Assembly: GCA_964642165.1 (NCBI GenBank)
Contig: CAZXOC010000221.1
Span: forward strand, 1 to 12,734
Length of the DNA stretch: 12,734 nucleotides
Reading direction: 5' to 3'
Source: CAYRVX01 sp964642165
Lineage (GTDB): Bacteria > Planctomycetota > Phycisphaerae > SM23-33
Shown here: positions 6,826-12,712 of the stretch, piece after piece
Layout of the letters: each line of letters begins with the position of its first letter
Numbering within the stretch: position 1 is the first letter of the stretch
Made by a program: the position numbers and the translations under genes
The notes under the pieces: generated by a model
The model's input: only the letters and a program-made list of their open reading frames with translations
Told to the model about the DNA's origin: nothing
Databases searched by the model: none

Positions 6826-7877
6826 AGACAAGAACGATCGGCATTTCGCTGGCGGTGATGGGCGCTGCTGTGCTCAGCCTGCCGGCCGTGACGTTGGCGG
6901 CCGCCGACAAGGCCTCGAGCCGTCCCTCGACGCGTCCCTCGACCCGGCCCGACGGGCAGAAGCGCCTGGACGCCCTCTTCGCCGGCGGCGTCCCGCGCAG
7001 CGTGGCCGACCTGAAGGCCATGGAGGACCGCTTCCGTCACGTGGCGGCGAAGGTGACCCCCGCGACGGTGGCCGTGCGCAGCGGCGGGGGGGGTGGCAGC
7101 GGTGTGATCGTCAGCAAGGACGGGTACGTGCTGACCGTGGGGCACGTCACCCGTGAGGCCGGGCGGGACGTCACGCTGTACTTGGCCGACGGACGACGAG
7201 TCCGGGCCAAGACGCTGGGCGCGAACCTGGGCGTCGACTCGGGACTGATCCGGATCACGGACAAGCCGCCGAAGGGGCAGGGCTGGCCACACCGCCCCAT
7301 GGGGCGCTCGGCGTCGCTGAAGCGCGGGCAGTGGTGCCTCACCATCGGGCACGCCGGAGGCTATCGGCGCGAGCGGACGCCGCCCGTCCGCGTCGGGCGT
7401 GTCCTGGCGAGCATGCCCGGGGCCATCGCGACCGACTGCACCATCGTCAGCGGGGACTCCGGCGGGCCGCTGTTCGACATGGACGGCCGGGTGATCGGCA
7501 TCAGCAGCCGCATCGCCGGCCCGCTCGACGGCAACATCCACGTCCCCGTCGACACCTTTCGCCGCGACTGGGACCGCCTGGTCAAGGGCGAGGTGTTCGG
7601 CGTGCCCCGCGGCCACGGCGCCTACCTGGGCGTCGCGATCGACCCGGACGCGAAAGACGCCCGCATCGCCCGCGTGATCCCCGGGTCCGCGGCCGAGAAG
7701 GCGGGCGTCCGCGCCGGCGACGTCGTCACCCGCTTCGACGGCAGGAAGGTGGACAACCGCACCACGCTGCTCCGCCTGATTGCCCAAAAGAGGCCCGGCA
7801 ACCGCGTGCGGATCACCGTCCAGCGGGACGGCAAGGCGGTGAACCTTACCGCCGTGCTGGGCCGCCGCGGAAGCTGA
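6819..7877 (+). CDS. Secreted HtrA/DegP-like serine protease with one PDZ domain
   Basis: The 352-residue protein is an S1C-type protease. A signal peptide (MVKTRTIGISLAVMGAAVLS, ending near ALAAADK) is followed by a Ser/Thr/Arg/Pro linker with two STRP repeats (38-44). The trypsin-like domain has all three catalytic residues: His109 in TVGHV, Asp140 in LGVDSGL and Ser214 in SGDSGGPLF. One PDZ domain follows (about 266-348; carboxylate-binding loop YLGVAI, then AGVRAGDVV). HtrA proteins degrade or refold damaged periplasmic proteins, and the PDZ selects substrates. The ATG at 6819 starts the signal peptide cleanly; an in-frame ATG at 6786 would overlap the -10 box. A strong GGAGG (6793-6797) precedes an out-of-frame 7-codon mini-frame that overlaps this start. 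The degenerate paralogue lies 41 nt downstream. Confidence 0.9.
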   Translation: MVKTRTIGISLAVMGAAVLSLPAVTLAAADKASSRPSTRPSTRPDGQKRLDALFAGGVPRSVADLKAMEDRFRHVAAKVTPATVAVRSGGGGGSGVIVSKDGYVLTVGHVTREAGRDVTLYLADGRRVRAKTLGANLGVDSGLIRITDKPPKGQGWPHRPMGRSASLKRGQWCLTIGHAGGYRRERTPPVRVGRVLASMPGAIATDCTIVSGDSGGPLFDMDGRVIGISSRIAGPLDGNIHVPVDTFRRDWDRLVKGEVFGVPRGHGAYLGVAIDPDAKDARIARVIPGSAAEKAGVRAGDVVTRFDGRKVDNRTTLLRLIAQKRPGNRVRITVQRDGKAVNLTAVLGRRGS

Positions 7878-7918
7878 AGCCCCCGGCACAACGAATGGGA
7901 TTGACACAGGCAACCACG

Positions 7919-9130
7919 ATGCTTCCTCCTGCGACGAGATACGTTCGTGCGATGGTGTTGGCCGTGAGCGCGGCCCTGGCGTGCCTGTCGGCGGCCGTTG
8001 CCACGGCGGCCGCAAAGGCCCCCGCGCGTTCCCAGCCTGCTCCCGCGACCCGCCCGGCGAAGCCGAAGGCTCCGCCCAGCCGCAAGCGCCCGTTGCGGCG
8101 GCGCGATCCGATCCGAAGCCGCTGGGACCGCTTCTGGCGGCGCCCCCAGTCGGCCTCCAAGCACCACGCCTCGGTGAAGCGCGCCTTCGCGCCCCTCGTC
8201 GCCGAGGCGCGGAAGAGCACCGTCGGCGTCCTCTGCGACGGCCGGCAGGTCGCGCTCGGCACGGTCGTGGACGCCAACGGCCACGTCGTCACGAAGGCCA
8301 GCGAGCTGCGCGCCCTGGCCGAGTGCCGGTTCCACGACGGGACGCGCCGCAAGGCGACCGTCGTCGGCATCGACAAGACCAACGACCTGGCGCTGCTGAC
8401 GGTGCAGGGGGCCCACGCGCCGCCGATCCGGTGGAGCCGCACGGAGGACCCGCCCGTCGGCAGTTGGATCGTGACGCCGGCGACGGGGGGCGATCCGGTG
8501 GCCATCGGCGTGGTCAGCGTCCGCCTCCGCCGGCCGCCGACGCCGCGGAGGAACATGCCCAGCCACGGCTTCCTCGGGATCAGCTTCGGGACGTCCGCGA
8601 GCGAGGCGAGGATCGCCCAGGTCTTCCCCAACACCGGTGCCGCCCGGGCGGGCCTGCGGCCGGGGGACCTCATCACCGCCGTCGGCCCGACCCGCGTCCG
8701 CACCCGCACGGACGTGCAGGAGTACTTGCGGAAGGCGAAGCCCGGCGACAAGGTCACGCTCCGCATTCGGCGCGACGGGAAGGAGCGGAAGGTCACCCCC
8801 ACGCTGGGGCGGTGGCTCAGCGGCTCGCAGTTGAACCCCCAGCAGCACATGGGGGGGCGCCTGAGCGAGCGGAGCAGCGGCTTCGCGCGCATCCTCCAGC
8901 ACGATTCGGCCCTGAGGCCGGCGGACTGCGGCGGGCCGGCCCTGGACTCCAGCGGGCGGGCCGTCGGCGTCAACATCGCCCGCGCCGGGCGCACGGAGAG
9001 CTACGCCTTGCCCGCGTCGCTGGTGAAGTCCCTGGTCGCCCGATTGAAGGCCGCGACCGCAAAGACCGAAGCGAGGACCCGCCCCGCCCCGCCGGCGCCC
9101 GCCACGAAGCGCGCCCGGAGGAAGCGCTGA
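7919..9130 (+). CDS. Secreted degenerate HtrA-like protein with PDZ inserted in the protease fold
   Basis: The 403-residue protein has a signal peptide (MVLAVSAALACLSAAVATA, 12-30), a strongly basic Pro/Arg linker (33-82), then the first part of a trypsin-like domain (about 98-205). A PDZ domain follows (about 216-297: GFLGISFG, then AGLRPGDLI), then the rest of the protease domain (about 318-370), and a basic tail ending RARRKR. In the first part the catalytic His position reads KAS (Ser128) instead of AH. The Asp is kept in TNDLALL (Asp156). The usual GDSGGP reads PADCGGPALD, with Cys337 at the serine position. It is therefore probably not a normal serine protease; it may bind peptides or support the active HtrA encoded upstream. 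I recall similar secreted planctomycete proteins with a DCGGP motif but cannot check. Start is uncertain: ATG 7895, 7919 or 7952 all precede the hydrophobic segment and none has a good ribosome binding site. Confidence 0.8.
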   Translation: MLPPATRYVRAMVLAVSAALACLSAAVATAAAKAPARSQPAPATRPAKPKAPPSRKRPLRRRDPIRSRWDRFWRRPQSASKHHASVKRAFAPLVAEARKSTVGVLCDGRQVALGTVVDANGHVVTKASELRALAECRFHDGTRRKATVVGIDKTNDLALLTVQGAHAPPIRWSRTEDPPVGSWIVTPATGGDPVAIGVVSVRLRRPPTPRRNMPSHGFLGISFGTSASEARIAQVFPNTGAARAGLRPGDLITAVGPTRVRTRTDVQEYLRKAKPGDKVTLRIRRDGKERKVTPTLGRWLSGSQLNPQQHMGGRLSERSSGFARILQHDSALRPADCGGPALDSSGRAVGVNIARAGRTESYALPASLVKSLVARLKAATAKTEARTRPAPPAPATKRARRKR

Positions 9131-9155
9131 CGAAGGGCCGCGGTCGCACCGGCGG

Positions 9156-10259
9156 TCAGGGATTCCACAGGTCCCGCCATGCGGCGGCGGCGTAGTCGAA
9201 GAGCCGCCCCGAGCGACGCTCCATCTCCCGCCCGACGTGGATGACGCTGCCGTCGGGCCCGAACTCCACCACGAGCGGCCAGAGGCTCTCCAGGCCGTCG
9301 CTCCGGCGCGAGTAGCGCATGTCGTGGAAGCGGACGATGTGCGTGCCGTCGACTTGCCGGTACTCCGAGCGGAGGCGGCCGGAGGCGAACCACTCGTAGG
9401 TCGCGTGCTCGGGCAGGGCGCGGGCGCGCGCGATCCACTCGTTGTCCGGCGCCTTGGCCAGGCGCTCGTGTGCCCGGGCGCCCGGAGGCGCATCGCTGAG
9501 GTGGTGCACGCGCACGGCGTGCCAGGCGCGATCCGTCTCGACGACGGCCCGCCAGAGGAAGATCGACCCGATCGCCGGGTAGGCGTCGGCGCGGACGACG
9601 GTCTCGCTGCCGACCAGCCCCACGGCCCGGTCAACCGCCCGGTCGTGCAGCACGCGCCCCGCCGCGAGGTAGCCGACGCTCAGCAGGAAGCCCAGCCAGC
9701 CGATCGCGAGCGTCGCCCGGGGGGCTCGCCCGGTCCGCCCCCTTCGCGCGAGGCGGCAGGCCAGCAGCGTGAGGATCAGCAGCGGCGTGTAGATCAGGTC
9801 GATGATCGGGGCGGCGTCGATCGCGTAGCGCGTCGAGGTCAGCGGCTCCAGGAGGCGCGTCCCGTAGCTCGTGCACCAGTCCAGCAGGGGATGGGTGAAG
9901 ACAGCCACGAGGACGCACAGGTACAGCAGCCTGAATGGCGGCGGTGGCTTGGCCCGCGCGGCGGCGTTCGCGTCGTTCCTGCGCGCCGCGCGGCGACGCA
10001 GGCGCCACCACAACAGGGCGATCGGCAGCGACAGCACCGGGGCGAACAGCAGCGAGTGGCTCAGCCCCCGGTGGTAGCGCATCTGCGAAAAGCTGTCGAC
10101 CTCCATGCCCGTCATGGACAGCAGGGGGACCACGAAGATGTCCAGGTCCGGCACGACCGCCGCGGCGGCCGCCACCCACGTCGCGTCGCGACCGATCCGC
10201 TGGCGAAACCCCAACTGCGCCGTCGCCGCGCCCAGCAGTCCTTGCGTGATGGTATCCAT
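9156..10259 (-). CDS. Membrane-bound metal-dependent hydrolase, YdjM/YbcI-like (DUF457 type)
   Basis: The 367-residue protein opens with the family signature MDTITQGLLGAATAQLGF. It carries the metal-binding-type motifs PDLD (37-40), YHRGLSHS with His63 and His68 (62-69), and FTHPLLDW with His123 and Asp127 (121-128). Hydrophobic segments lie at about 27-48, 68-85, 110-125, 152-168 and 183-200. The C-terminal third (about 215-367) is soluble and less conserved in style. Members are called inner-membrane metal-dependent hydrolases; in E. coli ydjM is LexA-regulated, but no SOS box is evident here and the substrate is unknown. The gene runs toward the degenerate HtrA gene, with stops only 25 bp apart. 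The ATG at 10259 is preceded 8 nt upstream by a TACAAT box, so the message may be nearly leaderless. No ribosome binding site is apparent. Confidence 0.85.
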   Translation of the reverse strand: MDTITQGLLGAATAQLGFRQRIGRDATWVAAAAAVVPDLDIFVVPLLSMTGMEVDSFSQMRYHRGLSHSLLFAPVLSLPIALLWWRLRRRAARRNDANAAARAKPPPPFRLLYLCVLVAVFTHPLLDWCTSYGTRLLEPLTSTRYAIDAAPIIDLIYTPLLILTLLACRLARRGRTGRAPRATLAIGWLGFLLSVGYLAAGRVLHDRAVDRAVGLVGSETVVRADAYPAIGSIFLWRAVVETDRAWHAVRVHHLSDAPPGARAHERLAKAPDNEWIARARALPEHATYEWFASGRLRSEYRQVDGTHIVRFHDMRYSRRSDGLESLWPLVVEFGPDGSVIHVGREMERRSGRLFDYAAAAWRDLWNP

Positions 10260-10267
10260 GGCATCTC

Positions 10268-10273
10268 ATTGTA
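10268..10273 (-). promoter_or_regulatory. Candidate -10 box of the YdjM-like gene
   Basis: On the minus strand TACAAT (5 of 6 to TATAAT) ends 8 nt before the ATG. A start of transcription about 7 nt downstream would leave almost no untranslated leader. No matching -35 box was found. Confidence 0.4.
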
Positions 10274-10317
10274 CGCCCCGGCGCCCGGTGAGGCCCGCCC
10301 GCCCGCCAGGCCTCGCG

Positions 10318-10419
10318 GGCGTCTCCAGCATCGCCCTGACGCCGATCGCCGAGCCGGCGACGCTGGCGCTGCTGGCGGCCGCAAGCGGCCTGGCGCTGCG
10401 TCGCCGCCGCCGGAGATGA
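10318..10419 (+). pseudogene. 3' remnant of a PEP-CTERM exported protein gene
   Basis: The plus-strand frame ending at TGA 10417-10419 reads GVSSIALTPIAEPATLALL, then AAASGLAL and a run of six arginines. This is a textbook PEP-CTERM sorting tail: (P/A)EPATL motif, short hydrophobic helix, Arg-rich end. Such tails direct exosortase-dependent processing of secreted proteins. Only the tail is present: upstream the frame soon reaches the start of the divergent minus-strand gene, with no signal peptide or plausible body. The body must have been lost. The stop lies only 3 bp from the stop of the duplicated guaA end, so the lost gene and that guaA copy once faced each other. The left limit given is approximate. 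Confidence 0.65.
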
Positions 10420-10422
10420 CCG

Positions 10423-10530
10423 TCACTCCCACTCGATCGTCGCGGGGGGCTTGGAGGAGATGTCGTACACCACGCGGTTGACGCCGCGGACCTCGTTGAT
10501 GATGCGGTTGGAAATCGCCGCGAGCACGTC
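10423..10530 (-). pseudogene. guaA: Duplicated 3' end of guaA (fragment)
   Basis: Bases 10425-10530 match 11086-11191, the true end of guaA, at 103 of 106 positions (differences at 10513, 10525 and 10527), then the match falls apart. On the minus strand it encodes the GMP synthase tail from ISNRIINEVRGVNR to KPPATIEWE, followed by a TGA stop (10423-10425) where the real gene has TAG. It has no start of its own and an in-frame stop lies about 50 bp upstream. It is best read as a displaced gene end or attachment-site copy. Confidence 0.9.
10425..10530. repeat. Direct repeat, distal copy (att-like)
   Basis: Left member of a 106-bp direct repeat whose partner is at 11086-11191, in the same orientation and offset by 661 bp. 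It is derived from the guaA 3' end and flanks about 555 bp of unrelated DNA. Confidence 0.9.
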
Positions 10531-10562
10531 ACAGGTGGCCCGAGGCCGTGTGGATGGAGGAA

Positions 10563-10757
10563 CTACTCGCCTGGATGGTCTCTACGATGCAGCTTGTCCC
10601 ACATGCGCCTACCCCACTCCGACTGCTTCAGGCCGGCCTCAAGGAACTCGCCGTAGGACGAGAATTCGCCCTTGCGGCGCTCCCATTCGGCCCGGATCCT
10701 CTCCTGCGCCTTACGCTTCATCTCCATGCAGTCAAACGCCTTCGTTCTCGCGGCCAT
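10563..10757 (-). CDS. Small protein of unknown function in the guaA-flanked segment (64 aa)
   Basis: The ATG (10755-10757) has a good ribosome binding site GGAGAT on the minus strand (10763-10768, 5 nt upstream) and the frame runs to TAG at 10563-10565. The product is highly charged and helical: FDCMEMKRKAQERI (9-22), then RAEWERRKGEFSSYGEFLEAG, ending KLHRRDHPGE. The FDC-x-EMKR opening resembles short proteins I associate with type II toxin-antitoxin loci, where they act as antitoxin-like partners, but no toxin gene is adjacent and I cannot confirm the family. Its upstream region is occupied by the palindromic element. It could be a surviving antitoxin from a larger island. Confidence 0.55.
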   Translation of the reverse strand: MAARTKAFDCMEMKRKAQERIRAEWERRKGEFSSYGEFLEAGLKQSEWGRRMWDKLHRRDHPGE

Positions 10758-10821
10758 AGGCGATCTCCGCGGGGCGTTCAGTCGTCCCTGCCGGGAATCT
10801 CCGCAAAGGCGACGCCAGGCT

Positions 10822-10841
10822 CCCAGCAGTGAACTGCTGGG
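10822..10841. repeat. Left hairpin of the palindromic element
   Basis: CCCAGCAGT pairs perfectly with ACTGCTGGG (9-bp stem, GA between), followed by GGCTATTCTCA-type sequence shared with the right arm. Confidence 0.75.
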
Positions 10842-10912
10842 CTATTCTCACGGCGTCCCTGCCGGGACGCACAACACGCAGAAGCCTGTCCCGGAGGGAC
10901 TTCTGATAATAG

Positions 10913-10932
10913 CCCACCACTTCAGTGGTGGG
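10913..10932. repeat. Right hairpin of the palindromic element
   Basis: CCCACCACT pairs perfectly with AGTGGTGGG (9-bp stem, TC between). Compared with the left arm, two stem base pairs are swapped from G-C to C-G on both sides, so pairing is kept while sequence changed. Confidence 0.75.
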
Positions 10933-11083
10933 TCAGCAAGGACCGTAGTGTCGAGTCCCGCCAGGGACGGCTGAACGGTCGTCGACCGCGGTGCGCATCG
11001 CCCGGGCGGAAGGGCCACCTCGATCTGGACCAAGCCTCTGCATGCATCCAGCCTATGCGGCTCCCGGTGACCTGTCAATCCGT

Positions 11084-12643
11084 CTACTCCCACTCGATCG
11101 TCGCGGGGGGCTTGGAGGAGATGTCGTACACCACGCGGTTGACGCCGCGGACCTCGTTGATGATGCGGTTGGAGATCGCCGCGAGGATGTCGTAGGGGAT
11201 CCGCGACCAGTCGGCGGTCATGAAGTCGGCCGTGTCCACCGAGCGGATCGCCACGACGTCCTCGTACGTCCGCCCGTCGCCCATCACGCCCACCGACTGC
11301 ACCGGCAGCAGCACGGCGAACGTCTGGGCGGTCTTGCGGTAGAGGCGGTTGGCCTCGATCTCCTCCAGGAGGATGTTGTCCGCCTTGCGGAGCACGTCGA
11401 GGCGCTCGCGGGTGACCTCGCCGAGGCACCGCACGGCCAGGCCCGGGCCCGGGAACGGGTGGCGCCACACGATGCTCGCCGGCAGGCCCAGCAGCTCGCC
11501 GACCTGGCGGACCTCGTCCTTGAACAGGTCGCGCAGCGGCTCGATCAGCTCGAAGCCCAGCTCGTCCGGCAGGCCGCCCACGTTGTGGTGCAGCTTGATG
11601 TTCGCCGCCTGCCCCGCCAGCGAGCGGCCGGACTCGATCACGTCCGGGTACAGCGTGCCCTGCGCGAGGTACCGGGCGTTCGGGACGGACTCGGCCGCGG
11701 CCCGGAACATCTCGATGAACGTGTGCCCGATGATGCGGCGCTTCTCCTGGGGCTCGACGACCCCGGCGAGGCGCGCCAGGAACTCCTGGGCGCCGTCGAC
11801 GACCGTCAGGTCCATGTGCGAGTGCTCGGCGAACGTGCTGCGGACGAGCTCGACCTCGTTGAGGCGCAGGCAGCCGTTGTCCACGAGGATGCACGCCAGC
11901 CGCTCGCCGATCGCCTTGTGCAGCATCGCCGCGACCACCGAGGAGTCCACCCCGCCGCTGAGGCCGCAGATCACCCGCTCGTCGGGCCCGACGCGCCCGC
12001 GCGTCTCGGCGACGACCTGCTCGATGAACGAGCCCATCCGCCACAGCCCCGCGCAGCCGCACACGTCGTACAGGAAGTTCGCGAAGATCGTCTCGCCGTG
12101 CGGCGTGTGCGTCACCTCCGGGTGGAACTGCACGCCGTAGAACGGGCGGGTCCTGTGGCGAACCGCGGCGACGGGGCACGTTCGCGTGGCCGCCAGGGGG
12201 ACGAAGTCCTCCCCGAGCTGCTGGATCTGGTCGCCGTGGCTCATCCAGACCGTCGTCTCGGCGGGCACGTTGCGCAGCAGGACGCCCGCGTCCCGCACGC
12301 TCAGCGCCGCCCTGCCGTACTCGCGAGCGCCCGCCGGCCGAACGTCCGCCCCCAGCATCTGGCAGGCGAGCTGCATCCCGTAGCAGATGCCGAGGATCGG
12401 CACGCCCAGGTCGAAGACCTCCCGCCGGCAGCGGGGGGCGCCCTGCTCGTAGACGCTCGCCGGCCCGCCGGTGAGAATCAGCCCCTTGGGGTTCAGGCGG
12501 CGGACCTCCTCGGCCGTGACGTCCGGGCGCGCCAGGACGCTGTAGACGCCGCTGTCCCGCACGCGCCGCGCGATGAGCTGGGCGTACTGGCTGCCGAAGT
12601 CCAGGATGACGATGGTTTCCGATTGTCCGCTGCCGGCCGTCAT
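11084..12643 (-). CDS. guaA: GMP synthase (glutamine-hydrolysing)
   Basis: The 519-residue protein converts XMP to GMP using glutamine and ATP, the last step of guanine nucleotide synthesis in the cytoplasm. The class I glutamine amidotransferase domain comes first (about 10-195): LDFGSQYAQLIARRVR, then GICYGMQ with nucleophile Cys87, and VQFHPEV with His174 and Glu176. The ATP-pyrophosphatase domain follows with the P-loop SGGVDSS (229-235). The C-terminal dimerisation domain ends in the conserved KPPATIEWE. Length is as expected. ATG 12643 has a strong ribosome binding site GAGGAG (12649-12654, 5 nt away) and a promoter further upstream, and the gene runs alone on the minus strand. Its last 106 bp are repeated 661 bp away, so the present 3' end may have been supplied by an integrating element; the protein is nonetheless intact. 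Confidence 0.98.
   Translation of the reverse strand: MTAGSGQSETIVILDFGSQYAQLIARRVRDSGVYSVLARPDVTAEEVRRLNPKGLILTGGPASVYEQGAPRCRREVFDLGVPILGICYGMQLACQMLGADVRPAGAREYGRAALSVRDAGVLLRNVPAETTVWMSHGDQIQQLGEDFVPLAATRTCPVAAVRHRTRPFYGVQFHPEVTHTPHGETIFANFLYDVCGCAGLWRMGSFIEQVVAETRGRVGPDERVICGLSGGVDSSVVAAMLHKAIGERLACILVDNGCLRLNEVELVRSTFAEHSHMDLTVVDGAQEFLARLAGVVEPQEKRRIIGHTFIEMFRAAAESVPNARYLAQGTLYPDVIESGRSLAGQAANIKLHHNVGGLPDELGFELIEPLRDLFKDEVRQVGELLGLPASIVWRHPFPGPGLAVRCLGEVTRERLDVLRKADNILLEEIEANRLYRKTAQTFAVLLPVQSVGVMGDGRTYEDVVAIRSVDTADFMTADWSRIPYDILAAISNRIINEVRGVNRVVYDISSKPPATIEWE
11086..11191. repeat. guaA: Direct repeat, proximal copy inside guaA (att-like)
   Basis: Right member of the 106-bp direct repeat; partner at 10425-10530. 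It covers the final 35 sense codons of guaA and the last base of the stop context. Of the three differences, all fall on third codon positions or make an Ile/Val exchange. Confidence 0.9.
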
Positions 12644-12683
12644 GCACGCTCCTCATCTTGCCGCAGGCAGGGGCGAATGCGAC

Positions 12684-12712
12684 ATGATACGCCCGCCCCG
12701 CCCCCGAGGCAA
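12684..12712 (-). promoter_or_regulatory. guaA promoter
   Basis: On the minus strand TTGCCT (12707-12712; 4 of 6 to TTGACA) is followed after exactly 17 nt by TATCAT (12684-12689; 5 of 6 to TATAAT). Transcription from about 12677 gives a leader of about 34 nt holding the GAGGAG ribosome binding site. No guanine riboswitch-like structure fits in that leader. Confidence 0.55.

Larger units (their letters stand above)
10776..10976. repeat. Concentric ~200-bp palindrome, REPIN/MITE-like
   Basis: The outer arms 10776-10796 and 10956-10976 are inverted repeats matching at 19 of 21 positions (core CGTCCCTG). Inside, 10822-10850 and 10904-10932 are inverted repeats matching at 24 of 29, and two GTCCC/GGGAC hairpins (10853-10870 and 10888-10900) lie nearest the centre. 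All pairs share a centre near 10876-10877. No transposase is encoded, so it would be non-autonomous. Target-site duplications are not evident. Confidence 0.7.
10531..11085. mobile_element. Probable remnant of a genomic island integrated at the guaA 3' end
   Basis: These 555 bp lie between two direct copies of the guaA 3' end. They contain a small minus-strand gene (10563-10757) and a large concentric palindrome (10776-10976). The stretch 10977-11083, after the palindrome, holds nothing I recognise apart from short palindromes such as TGCATGCA. No integrase is present, so if this was an island it has lost most of its content. guaA is an established integration site for genomic islands; applying that here is inference. 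Confidence 0.45.

Noticed and set aside
7901..7906. Perfect TTGACA before the second HtrA-like gene
   Set aside because: No -10-like sequence lies 16-18 nt downstream, and the site is between two closely spaced genes that are likely cotranscribed.
7622..9634. Minus-strand frame overlapping both HtrA-like genes
   Set aside because: Antisense of two genes with signal peptides and clear domains; its own translation has no recognisable domain.
10288..10419. Complete 43-codon gene from GTG 10288
   Set aside because: No signal peptide or ribosome binding site; only the PEP-CTERM tail is meaningful, so it is a gene remnant.
10913..10932. Intrinsic terminator of guaA or the small gene
   Set aside because: The hairpin is strong but has no T-tract on either side and is part of the larger symmetrical element, upstream of the small gene.
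10776..10976. CRISPR array
   Set aside because: The repeated GTCCC-type units are inverted, not direct, have no regular spacers and no cas genes are near.
11349..12140. Plus-strand open frame inside guaA
   Set aside because: Complement of a fully conserved guaA; Ser/Arg-rich translation only.
12644..12683. Purine riboswitch in the guaA leader
   Set aside because: The predicted leader is only about 34 nt, too short for the roughly 65-nt or longer aptamer, and conserved loop sequences are absent.
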